Assembly (NCBI RefSeq): GCF_004027225.2
Contig: NC_046360.1
Span: 1,600,001-1,664,000 of the forward strand
Direction: 5' to 3'
DNA: 64,000 nucleotides
Source of the DNA: Strigops habroptila
Lineage: Eukaryota > Chordata > Aves > Psittaciformes > Psittacidae
Shown here: one piece after another, positions 12,901-21,270 of the stretch
How positions within the stretch are numbered: the first letter of the stretch is position 1
Layout of the letters: every line of letters starts with the position of its first letter
Program-made: the position numbers and the translations under genes
Notes under the pieces: model-generated
Seen by the model: only the letters and a program-made list of their open reading frames with translations
Told to the model about the DNA's origin: nothing
Database searches by the model: none

Positions 12901-15900
12901 CTGCTCTCACAAAGCAACAAACTGCTGAAAATCTTGATTTTTCGCTGTGATAATCACTCAGATCCTGCTCTGTCTGTCCCTGCTGCTCACATCTGTGCAT
13001 ATTTGTTCTCCAAACTTGCAGGTCTGCTTTACAGATCCTCCACAAAGCCTGTGAGGTGGCGAGAAGGTACAACTACTTCCCAGGCGGGGTGGCCTTGGTG
13101 TGGGCCACGTACTATGAAAGCTGCATCAGCTCGGACCAGAGCTGCATCAATGAGTGGAACGCGATGCAGGACCTGGAATCCACCCGCCCCGACTCTCCAG
13201 CGCTGTTTGTTGACAAGTTAGTTCTGAATTTTATTAGAAGTTGGCTTGGCTCGTGAGAGGAATCTCCCCTTTTCTCTCTTCTTCCTCCAGTGGTTCATTT
13301 CCTTTCTTTTCTCCAAGTCTTCAAATGTTTTTCTTCCATGATTCTCATAAAAATCACTTGGAATCCAAGTCTTTCCCACCATTCCTGCACTGTACGAGTT
13401 GCAGCCTGTGTTTATTGCCAGCTTGGAGACAACATCCTCTCCTTTTCCTTTCCAGGCCAACTGAAAGGGAACGAACAGAGCGGCTCATTAAAGCCAAACT
13501 CCGGAGCATCATGATGAGCAAAGACCTGGAAAATGTCACTTCCAAGGAGGTAAATATAATTCCTGCTTTCTCATTCTTCCTGCTAGACTGCTTTTCCAGG
13601 GAGTGCTGCACTGCTGAAGAGACACCATATGACGAGGTGTCACTGGCTTCTGAGTGTGTGTTTGAAAGGCTCTGCTCTTTGGCTGTGATTTGAATACCTC
13701 TCTTTCCCAGCAGGGAGATCGGGGTAGTGCCACATCCATGTCATTTTTCACAACCTTAGTAACAAGTGTATGACTTCCAAGTCACAGTGCCTGGTTCTTT
13801 GCCAGCCAAGTGGCACTGGAGGTGATGCCTGCGTGGCAGTTGGGTTGTAGCACAGGTGGGTATGCCCAAGCAGTGGCTTTGTAGACACTCGGTGCATCCC
13901 TCGGGTGACACGAGCAAAGGCAGCACTCCCAAAAGCTGCAGCTGGTGGGTTGAGGCCTTACAGCTGTGTTGGATGAGTGATCTTCACTTGCTCGTGGACA
14001 GTGCAGAGCAGAGTACGAGCCTTCCTTTGGCTTCCTGGCTTCATTTTAAGGTTTTATCTTCTTTGTTCCTGAACGAGTGTCAGAGGGGCTTGCAGGCAGC
14101 ATTTTGCTCGTGGGTTTATGGGTGGAAAATCACAAGTCAAGGCTTAAGCTAGTTTGGGTCCATCCCGCAGGCTGGTGTAAATACGTCCAGCCGCAGTGCA
14201 GACAGATTCAAAGCAAATAGAAATAGTTCTTCTGGGTTTGGGTTTTTGTTTTTCAAGGGAGGCTGTTAACATGCAGGGCTTTCCTTCCTAAGCTTAGCAC
14301 TGAAGGCTTCAGCTACTCTCTTGTGTAACAGCAGTGCTACAAGTTGTAGGCGTAAGCTGAGAACTCCTCAGTCTGTGTACGTGTTCCTAACGCTTGGTGC
14401 AGTCAAGATGCTTTGATTTTCCTGCAGGAATTTTCCATGGTGGGGTCAAACAAGGTTGTGCTGCTTTGCTTTGCCCCTTCCTGAAGCTGAGGGGCAGGGA
14501 GAGGGCTCTGTGTCCATGTCCTGGTGTTTTGAAATGGGAAAGCACTGGAAATCTCTCTCTTCACCAGTGCTGCTGCTGCCATTATTCACTCCTTGCAGAT
14601 GTTTCTATTGGACAGACAATGATTCTAGGTGGCATCCTTTGTTTTCTGCTCTGCAGATACGAAATGAGCTGGAGAAACACATGAACTGCAACTTGAAGGA
14701 ATTCAAGGAATTCATAGACAATGAAATGCTGCTTATCCTGGGTCAGATGGACAAACCATCTCTCATTTTTGATCATTTATATCTGGTAAGCTGCTGGGTT
14801 TGGAGCTGTGGGATAGCAGGAGGCTCAGTGGGAGTGAGCTAAGAAACGATTGGGTTTAGAGCAAGCTGGATTTGGTGTCAAGGCTGACTTGTGCTTTATG
14901 AGCCCTTTTTTTCTAGCTACGTTGTTGATTCTGGGCCTTGATAGAACAGTTTTCTGGCAAGCTGATCCTGTCTCAGGACACAGCACAGCTCAAGTTCTCT
15001 CTGTGCACGTTCATTTTCTATTTCTAGCAATGGAGATTTTTCTTTTGCAGCAAACAAAAGGCCTGGCTGGGGCTGCAGCCGTTTGCTCTTGGGCTCTGGT
15101 TGAGGTCACTGCATCTTGGCTAAGCGTGTGAGGTTCTGTAGCATGGCCAGAGCTATGTAAAGACCGAGGCTGAAGGTGATGTCCCAGCTTGTGCAGAAGC
15201 AAAGGACGGCCTGTGTTTCATCTAATCTTTTGCCACTAGATGGTACTCCAAGCAAAAGCAGGCTCTGCCATCTGGAACAAAGACTTGCTGGAGATGGACA
15301 CATTTGTGCCCGTTATGCTTGGGTCTTTTTTCTTATTACAGTTCTGGAGAGAGGCAGAGGAAATGCTCAGCTTTGAGAGCAAAACCTGCTTTTGAAACCC
15401 TTTTTGGCTTTCTGGTTTGCAGCTACTGGGGGGATCCGTAGCTGCAAACCACCCCCACAGGTTTCAGGATTTGCCTCGGTTCTCATGTACCTGTGATCCC
15501 AGTCATACCACACATAGTCACTTGCTTCTCCTGCAGTATTTATCTCTGTGTTTAAAAATCCAGAGTGGGCAGGGGCAGTGATTTGGGATGTGCTCAACCA
15601 CACAACACTGGCCTAGAACTAGCTCCTCAGGGGAGATGTAATGCCCTTGTCCCCTCCTTCAGGAAGTCCCTGCGTGTCAGGCAGGACCCCTCTGTGCTGA
15701 GCAGCAGCACTGCCTGCCCTGTGCCATATTCCAGAGGCTGTTGCCAGTATTTCAGCTAAGGAAGATGGTCCAGGCTGGGAATTGCAGAACCTTAGGGAAA
15801 AGGGATGCTCGCGTGCTCCTTTGAAATGTGTGTTTTGTGGCTGTTGCAGGGCTCCGAGTGGAATGCCTCCAACCTCGAGGAGCTGCAGGGCTCAGGGTGA

Positions 15901-18900
15901 GTACTGACCTTCCAGGCACCAGCCTTAGACTGTGAAACCTCCAGTTGTTTGCTTTCAACTTAGGTTCAGGTCTCTTGAGATGACATATGGCGTTTGTAGA
16001 CAGTAGGGATGAGTTTGGGCCTGTTCTCAACAGCATGGGTAACTCACCATCAGCTCCTCGGTGGGGAAATCTTTCCCACCTCATTTCTATCAATAACATG
16101 TGGAGTGAAAATAACAAAACTTCGTGTTTGTGAAGTACATCAAGATCTCTGAAAACCCCTCCAACGTGTAGCAGCTGAGTGTGAAATGCCCACCCGTGAT
16201 GTTGTGTCGGGTGTGAATTCCTGCAGGCTGCAGAACAGCAAATAATACAGCACTGAGCTTAGGGAAAAAACTCTATCTAAATGGAGCAGAGCTTCCTGTG
16301 AATGAGCAATCTGCACCTCACCTGCCCGGGCAGGCACTGCAGGGCTCTGTCACCACGCTCTCATCACCACGCCACCACTTGGCTTCATTTACTTTCATGC
16401 TTTTTGGCTGAGGGAGAATTTTGCATATAAATATTTGCTGCTTGCCCAAGGCACACACCAACCATGAGGTGAGAACCTGAAAACATTGCTCGACAGCACA
16501 GAGAAGCTGTGGCTGCCCCATCCCTGGCAGTGTTCAAGGCCAGGTTGGACACAGGGGCTTGGAGCAACCTGCTCTAGTGGAAGGTGTCCCTGCCCGTGGC
16601 AGGGGGTTGGAGCTGGAGGGGATTTAAGGTCCCTTCTAACCCAGATCAGGCTGGGATTCTGTGGTACTTCATGGCCTTCATAGTGTGCATCAGTTCCTCT
16701 TTCACAACCGTGGCATTTCAAGTCTGTTTTCTTTGTGTTCTCCCCAGCATTGACTACATCTTGAATGTGACCAGGGAAATTGATAACTTCTTCCCTGGTT
16801 TGTTTGCGTATCACAACATCCGAGTGTACGACGAGGAGACAACAGACCTCCTGGCTCACTGGAACGAGGCCTACCACTTCATAAACAAGGCCAAGTAAGT
16901 GTGCTGGGGACTGTGACTTGTGTGAGGGCACATCCGAGCCGTGCCCTGTGTGCTTCATGCAGCATGGAGCTGAGCCCTCCCTGAATCCAGGGAGGATGCA
17001 TCCCTGGAACTTCCCTGTGCCTTGTCTCTTCCTGTGCTGGCATTACCCTGCTCCTAGCCAATGATGATATTATTATTATTGCTATTATTATTATCAGAAG
17101 GGAACAAGGATATTTCCTCTTCCCAAGCTCTGGAAATGCTTCAACACATCATGTTGGACTAGCCCCCGCTGTCTCCTCAGACAAGAGATGGTGACGGAGC
17201 CCATCAAACCCTGCTGGGCTTTTCCACTCAGGTTGTTCCTGCTTATCCCTGTATCCAAAGATTTGGCAGGCAGGAGGCTTCATGGTGATCTCTGAAATGG
17301 CAGCATGGCTGAGGCCGCTCTTCCCTAACTCCCAACTTTTCTGCAGAGAGATGGTTCTCACAGCTTACTCAACCCAACAATGCTTCCGACCTGCTGAGCT
17401 GTGGTGTTATGGTGGTCAGGAGGAGACAGTGCTGTCCCTCTGCTGTGTAACAGCAGATACCATAACCAGAAGGTGAGATGAGTGTTTTCCTGTTTGTCCT
17501 CCTGCAGGAAGAACCACTCCAAGTGCCTGGTGCACTGCAAGATGGGGGTGAGCCGCTCGGCGTCCACCGTCATCGCGTACGCGATGAAGGAGTTTGGCTG
17601 GTCACTGGAAAAGGCCTATAACTACGTGAAGCAGAAGCGCAGCATTGCAAGGCCAAACGCAGGCTTCATGAGGCAGCTGCTGGAGTACGAAGGCATTTTA
17701 GATGCGAGGTAAGGCGGCAGGAGGAACAGAAAGGTGACTTGCAGGAAGCAAAGGGGCTAATTTTAGACAACCTCATGTTTTTCTATCACAAACTATGTGA
17801 TTTGCAACAGGTTTTGTCTGTCTGGCACACGCATGTGTTGTGCTCAGTGCTGTAGTCTGAAGGGTCCTCTTTAGAAGGGCAGATACAGAAGCCTGGGCTA
17901 ATGGTGTTTTCCTAAACCTTCTCTGTGCCAGGCCTCCCTGGGTGGAAATTAGCTGTCTTCCAGGGAGATCTGCTCTGGTTTGATGCAGTGCGAGTTCCTC
18001 TGCGTGTGGGAAGTGTGCTCGTGTTCCTCAGCAGCCAGTACTGTTCAGCAAAACATTGTTCTTGGTTGATGAGGCAGAACTGAGCTCGGGCAGTGTGGGA
18101 AGCAAATCATGTGCAGGTCTGGGTGACCATGCCAGTCACAAGTCTTTGTCATCGCAAGCACTCTAGTATCAAATAGGGGTTTCTGCATGCTCTGCTTGGC
18201 CTCTGCTCTGCTGGGGGAAGAGGAGGAAGATTTGTCACTTTAGTTTAGTGGGAACTGTGCCATGAGACGTGCAGAGATGTTGGTTCAGAGTGCTTTGCTC
18301 TGATGGGGGTCTCTGTGCCCCTCTGCCCTGAAGAACTCTTCCCATTGTGGGTGCAGTGCAGGACTAAGAGTCTGCTGGGCTAAAGATACCTTGGAGTGGG
18401 CAGATGAGGGACAAAACCCTGATGCTGAAGACGGCTTTGTCCAAGTGGGACTGTAGGGCTGGCCCCAGTGGGCAGCATTTCAGTTCTGGGTTGTGGACGG
18501 GGAGGGGTATTCCTGGAGCTGAGCATCCTCCAGTTTGACGATGGTCACTTGTGTCTTTGTCCTTTCCCCAGCAAGCAGCGCCACAACAAGCTGTGGAAGC
18601 AGCAGGCGGAGAGCAACCTGCCCCCCAACACGGACGGCACCACGGGGTCGAGTGACTTCCTCCTGGAGAGCTTGGACATCGACCTGGAGAACCGCCTGGC
18701 TGACCTGGACATGCCTTCACAGTCGGCGTACCTGGACAACCGCGCCGGCACCGACGTGTCCGTGGGCTTTAACTACTGCTTCCGCCGCCTCTCGGACACG
18801 CTGCTGGAGAACAAGATTCCCAGTGACAGGGAGGGCTTTTTCCCTGTGGAGGAGCTGGAGCGGGATGTGCTTGCGGAGCGCACTGCCTCGCTGGTGGGAC

Positions 18901-20938
18901 AGCATCCATCTGCGCCGTTGGAGGGTAGGATGCTGGAGACAGCAAAAGCCCTGGAGACCGCAGAGCCGCTGGCAGAGCTGAGCAGCTTCTGTGAGAAGGA
19001 GGCAAAGAAGAAGCTGGATTTCAGCCCCCGGAAGGGGAGGATAGTGCTGGGCCCCGGGGACCACAGGGAGGACTCTGTCAGGGAGGAAAATCCAATGGAG
19101 AAGTGGAAGCGGCGCTTGTCCATGCACAAGGAGGAGAGCAGGCTTAATAGAGAGAACTTGAATAACAACAACAGCAAAAGGAGTTGCCCAGAGGATTTTG
19201 AGGTGCGTATGGAGGTGAAATGTAGGTGATTAGCATGGCTGACTCTGCTGCGAGTGAAACTGCTCTTCTCATCTTCATAGCACAGTTTCATTTGACTTGG
19301 ATAAAGCCTTTCATTCCATGATGAGCCGCTTCCTTTTCGAAGTGCTTCTGAACATGGCTTTGCTTGCCCAAGCTATGGAGTTAGATGCCAGAGAGAGCGC
19401 ACACATGTGAGCGCCCTATAAACCGCTTGGGGCAACTTGCATGACCATCACCTGGACGGGTAGGTACTCTTCCATTGGAGATGCTGTCTGCTGAGAAAGT
19501 AAGTGGTCTTTGTTCCTGCTGCAGGGCCTTAAGAGAAGTGGAAATGGGCTTTGTTTCCAGTCTGCTTGGCTGTAATGAGATCTTGTGCTCTGTGCCTCTC
19601 TGCTGATGGCTGATGTCCGGTTATGTGTGCCTTTAGCTGTACCTGTTTTCTCTTTTGCAGCACGATGCTGTGTTTGGGATCCTCAGTAAGGTGAAGCCTT
19701 CCTACCAGTCCTGCGCTGACTGCATGTACTCCTCAGCTGGTTTGTCCCCGGACTCCTTTGGGGAGCAGTGTGAGAAGCTGAACCCCGGCACCGCGCGTCG
19801 CAGCACCGCCACCATCTGCACGCAGCCAGCCTTCCTCTCCCACATCAACTCCAACTTGGCAGAGCACCTGCCCAGCAAGGCACGCTTGGAGGAGGCAATC
19901 AGAACTAAAACCAACGAGGCTCCGCTTCCTCTCTCGGCAGGAACTGGTGCTCTGGAGGCTGATGCTTGCAAATCACTCGATCAGCACTGCAGTGTTTTGG
20001 AGAAGGGAAAAGATGCACCAAAAACCCCGGTCAAAACTCTGCTGCCCAGGAGAAACTCTCACTGTGACAAGAGCCTCCTTAACGTGGAAGTGGTAAAAGA
20101 GGAGTCTCTAGCCAGAAAAGACAGCAAACCTACCAAGGATCTGAAGTACTTGTTCAGCAAAGACTTGGAAAAGCCAAGTGCAAACAGTTACTTGATGCAG
20201 CATCAGGAGTCTCTTATCCAGCTGCAGAAGGCAGGCCTGGTTAGGAAGCACACCAAAGAGCTGGAGCGGCTGAAGAGCCTGCCCTCGGATGCCTCATCCC
20301 TGCTCAGGGAGAGCCCCTTCGGCAGGGTGGACTCTGGCATCATGGAGGAGAGTGAGGATTTGATTTCACATCCCACCCTCGTGCCTCTCCTGGCACCAGC
20401 ACCGCTGATACCTGAGGACGCAGAGAACAACGTGGAGAAGTCGGAGGTGAAGCGCGTCTTGGAGGGGAGCTCCCAGAAGACCTCCACGCCGGTGGCGTGC
20501 CGGCTGGAGCACACGAGCAGCTTCACCAAGGACTTCCTGAAGACCATCTGCTACACCCCGTCCTCCTCTCGCAGCTCCAACCTGACGCGCAGCTCCAGCA
20601 GCGACAGCATCCACAGCGTGCGGGGCAAGCCCGGCCTCGTGAAGCAGCGGACTCAGGAAATAGAGACCCGGCTGCGGCTGGCGGGCTTGACTGTGTCTTC
20701 CCCTCTGAAAAGGTCCAACTCTCTCGCCAAGCTGGGGTGTCTGAACCTGTCCTCTGAGGACTTATCCAGTGACATGGAGGTGTCAACCATAACGGACTCC
20801 AAAGAGGCCGTTTCCAGCGAGTCTTCCATGCTCTGTGAGCCACAATCCACGCTAAGGGGTGCAGACATCACCTCCAAGCTGGCAGCGAAGCCAGCGGTTG
20901 GAAACTTGAAGAACACGCTTTGGATGGGCAAAAGTTGA
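6803..20938 (+). CDS. SSH1: SSH1, Slingshot protein phosphatase 1 (13 coding exons; N-terminal exons outside the window)
   Basis: The product removes the inhibitory N-terminal phosphate of cofilin/ADF in the cytoplasm and at F-actin. Coding parts: 6803-6906, 8287-8351, 9078-9199, 11227-11295, 11699-11764, 13022-13216, 13456-13549, 14657-14785, 15850-15896, 16748-16894, 17508-17708, 18572-19202, 19661-20938. Every junction has AG/GT ends and the phases join without a break into 1048 codons plus stop. Domain order is Slingshot N-terminal domain, DEK_C-like segment, dual-specificity phosphatase domain with HCKMGVSRSAS, then a long Ser-rich tail ending NTLWMGKS. The tail and its end match human SSH1 (1049 residues), not SSH2 or SSH3, as far as I recall those sequences. 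About 35 N-terminal residues are missing because their exons lie upstream. The next gene in this orientation that I can name is CORO1C, which supports the identity. No frameshift or lost catalytic residue is seen. Confidence 0.97.
8287..8351 (+). CDS. SSH1: SSH1 exon: Slingshot N-terminal domain
   Basis: The exon encodes GDLPQHLQVMINLL then RCEDRIKL. The acceptor is gtgcag and the donor gtaaga. It begins with two bases completing a Gly codon and ends in phase 0. The sequence is essentially that of human SSH1. Confidence 0.95.
9078..9199 (+). CDS. SSH1: SSH1 exon: Slingshot N-terminal domain
   Basis: The acceptor is tccctag and the donor gtatgt. The exon encodes AVRLESVWTDRVRYMVVVYS-type sequence (here VRLESVWTDRVRYMV) followed by SGRQDTEENILLGVDFSSKE. 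It leaves two bases (AG) for the Ser codon split with the next exon. Confidence 0.95.
11227..11295 (+). CDS. SSH1: SSH1 exon: Slingshot N-terminal domain
   Basis: The acceptor is cttccag and the donor gtaaga. The exon encodes KSCTIGMVLRLWSDTKIHLD then GD and leaves GG for the next Gly codon. Confidence 0.95.
11699..11764 (+). CDS. SSH1: SSH1 exon: Slingshot N-terminal domain
   Basis: The acceptor is ctgttag and the donor gtacgt. The exon encodes GFSVSTAGRMHIFKPVSVQA then M, and leaves TG for the split Trp codon. Confidence 0.95.
13022..13216 (+). CDS. SSH1: SSH1 exon: N-terminal domain with LHK F-actin motif
   Basis: The acceptor is acttgcag and the donor is gttagt, a weaker donor. The exon encodes SALQILHKACEVARRYNYFP, then an invariant block with WATYYESCISS and INEWNAMQDLESTRPDSPAL. 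The Leu-His-Lys triplet is at 13038-13046. From what I know of mammalian SSH1, an LHK motif in this region contributes to F-actin binding and activation. Confidence 0.95.
13456..13549 (+). CDS. SSH1: SSH1 exon: start of DEK_C-like segment
   Basis: The acceptor is tttccag and the donor gtaaat. The exon encodes PTERERTERLIKAKLRSIMM then SKDLENVTSKE and ends in phase 0. It begins the small helical DEK_C-like domain that precedes the phosphatase domain in Slingshots and helps recognise cofilin. Confidence 0.95.
14657..14785 (+). CDS. SSH1: SSH1 exon: DEK_C-like segment to start of phosphatase domain
   Basis: The acceptor is ctctgcag and the donor gtaagc. The exon is in phase 0 at both ends. It encodes IRNELEKHMNCNLKEFKEFI, then DNEMLLILGQMDKPSLIFDH, then LYL, where the dual-specificity phosphatase fold begins. 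Confidence 0.96.
15850..15896 (+). CDS. SSH1: SSH1 exon: phosphatase domain, short exon
   Basis: This 47-base exon lies between ctgttgcag and gtgagt. It encodes GSEWNASNLEELQGS. The first six bases finish the LYLGSEWNA motif that opens Slingshot catalytic domains. Confidence 0.95.
16498..16664 (+). mobile_element. CR1 LINE 3' fragment near an SSH1 acceptor
   Basis: It begins at the agagaagctgtggctgcccc block and ends with gggattctgtgg, the CR1 terminal motif. It is very similar to the copies at 26442 and 62098, suggesting a relatively young family. Confidence 0.9.
16748..16894 (+). CDS. SSH1: SSH1 exon: phosphatase domain
   Basis: The acceptor is tccccag and the donor gtaagt. The exon encodes IDYILNVTREIDNFFPGLFA, then YHNIRVYDEETTDLLAHWNE, then AYHFINKA. 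It carries the acidic loop (VYDEETTD) expected to hold the general-acid Asp. A CR1 fragment ends about 85 bases before the acceptor. Confidence 0.96.
17061..17095. repeat. ATT trinucleotide microsatellite
   Basis: This is imperfect (ATT)n interrupted by GCT, in an SSH1 intron. Confidence 0.8.
17508..17708 (+). CDS. SSH1: SSH1 exon: phosphatase active site
   Basis: The acceptor is cctgcag and the donor gtaagg. The exon holds the cysteine-phosphatase signature HCKMGVSRSAS. The nucleophile Cys codon is at 17536-17538 (Cys393 of human SSH1, as I recall) and the phosphate-binding Arg codon at 17554-17556. It continues through YAMKEFGWSLEKAYNYVKQK to MRQLLEYEGILDA, the end of the catalytic domain. 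All catalytic residues are present, so the enzyme should be active. Confidence 0.98.
18572..19202 (+). CDS. SSH1: SSH1 exon: start of regulatory tail
   Basis: The acceptor is ctttcccca-g and the donor gtgcgt. The exon starts with KQRHNKLWKQQ; its Trp codon (18594-18596) corresponds to the Trp just after the catalytic domain that is implicated in F-actin-mediated activation (Trp458 in human, from memory). The rest is low-complexity, acidic and Ser-rich, with NYCFRRLSDTLLENK and an Asn run before SKRSCPEDFE. The tail is much less like human SSH1 than the catalytic exons are, as is usual in this family. Confidence 0.95.
19661..20938 (+). CDS. SSH1: SSH1 last coding exon: 14-3-3 and F-actin binding tail
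   Basis: The acceptor is tcttttgcag. The exon encodes HDAVFGILSKVKPSYQSCAD to the stop at 20936-20938. Conserved islands include NSYLMQHQESLIQLQKAGLV, then RKHTKELERLKSLP, then HTSSFTKDFLKTICYTP. The block NLTRSSSSDSIHSVRGKPGL (from about 20579) and PLKRSNSLAKLG (from about 20702) are the two RSxS 14-3-3 sites known as Ser937 and Ser978 in human SSH1. The LKR triplet at 20705-20713 is the reported C-terminal F-actin motif. These features suggest conserved control by 14-3-3 and F-actin. Confidence 0.96.
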   Translation, partial: HDAVFGILSKVKPSYQSCADCMYSSAGLSPDSFGEQCEKLNPGTARRSTATICTQPAFLSHINSNLAEHLPSKARLEEAIRTKTNEAPLPLSAGTGALEADACKSLDQHCSVLEKGKDAPKTPVKTLLPRRNSHCDKSLLNVEVVKEESLARKDSKPTKDLKYLFSKDLEKPSANSYLMQHQESLIQLQKAGLVRKHTKELERLKSLPSDASSLLRESPFGRVDSGIMEESEDLISHPTLVPLLAPAPLIPEDAENNVEKSEVKRVLEGSSQKTSTPVACRLEHTSSFTKDFLKTICYTPSSSRSSNLTRSSSSDSIHSVRGKPGLVKQRTQEIETRLRLAGLTVSSPLKRSNSLAKLGCLNLSSEDLSSDMEVSTITDSKEAVSSESSMLCEPQSTLRGADITSKLAAKPAVGNLKNTLWMGKS

Positions 20939-21117
20939 TGCCTTCCGTGGGGGGTGCAGGGGATTTTGAGGGGTTTATGGCATTTGTTCGTTGCACCGAT
21001 GCAGTTTATCATCTGACTCGCAGTAGTTCATCTGATGCCACCTCTTCGTCCCCCCCCTTGTACTCTAAGTGGGATGAAAAAAGCCCATAATGGGTCATGG
21101 TGAATGGCACAAGGGAA

Positions 21118-21123
21118 AATAAA
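21118..21123 (+). terminator. SSH1: Proximal poly(A) signal of SSH1
   Basis: An AATAAA hexamer lies about 180 bases after the stop codon and is followed by a TGTGTG-containing stretch near 21150. It could produce a short-3'-UTR mRNA. Use is not proven. Confidence 0.45.
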
Positions 21124-21231
21124 ATGTATTGCATGGCTTAGAAGAGGACCTTGTGTGTGAATCGCCCGTTGTCCTGCAGGATGCTCTTTCTAGTACTGTT
21201 TGCCAAGTATAATAATGTGGGTTTGTGTGTG

Positions 21232-21270
21232 TATATAGATAGATACTTGTGCTATTTATCTATCTATATA
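21232..21270 (+). repeat. TATA/GATA microsatellite forming a perfect hairpin in the SSH1 3' UTR
   Basis: The arm 21232-21245 is the exact reverse complement of 21257-21270, giving 14 Watson-Crick pairs around an 11-base loop. G-U and A-U pairs could extend the stem on the outer side. Confidence 0.85.

Larger units (their letters stand above)
11765..16747 (+). other. SSH1: SSH1 central introns
   Basis: Introns are 11765-13021, 13217-13455, 13550-14656, 14786-15849 and 15897-16747. The last contains a CR1 fragment (16498-16664). Nothing else is recognisable. The 403-base intron 11296-11698 is also featureless. Confidence 0.6.
16895..19660 (+). other. SSH1: SSH1 3' introns
   Basis: Introns are 16895-17507, 17709-18571 and 19203-19660. 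The first carries an imperfect ATT trinucleotide repeat. Nothing else stands out. Confidence 0.6.

Noticed and set aside
18364..19291. Overlapping minus-strand and alternate-frame ORFs across the large SSH1 exons
   Set aside because: They are shadows of the GC-rich SSH1 coding exon at 18572-19202.
6803..20938. Identity as SSH2 or SSH3 instead of SSH1
   Set aside because: The tail motifs, the C-terminal end and the neighbouring CORO1C all fit SSH1.
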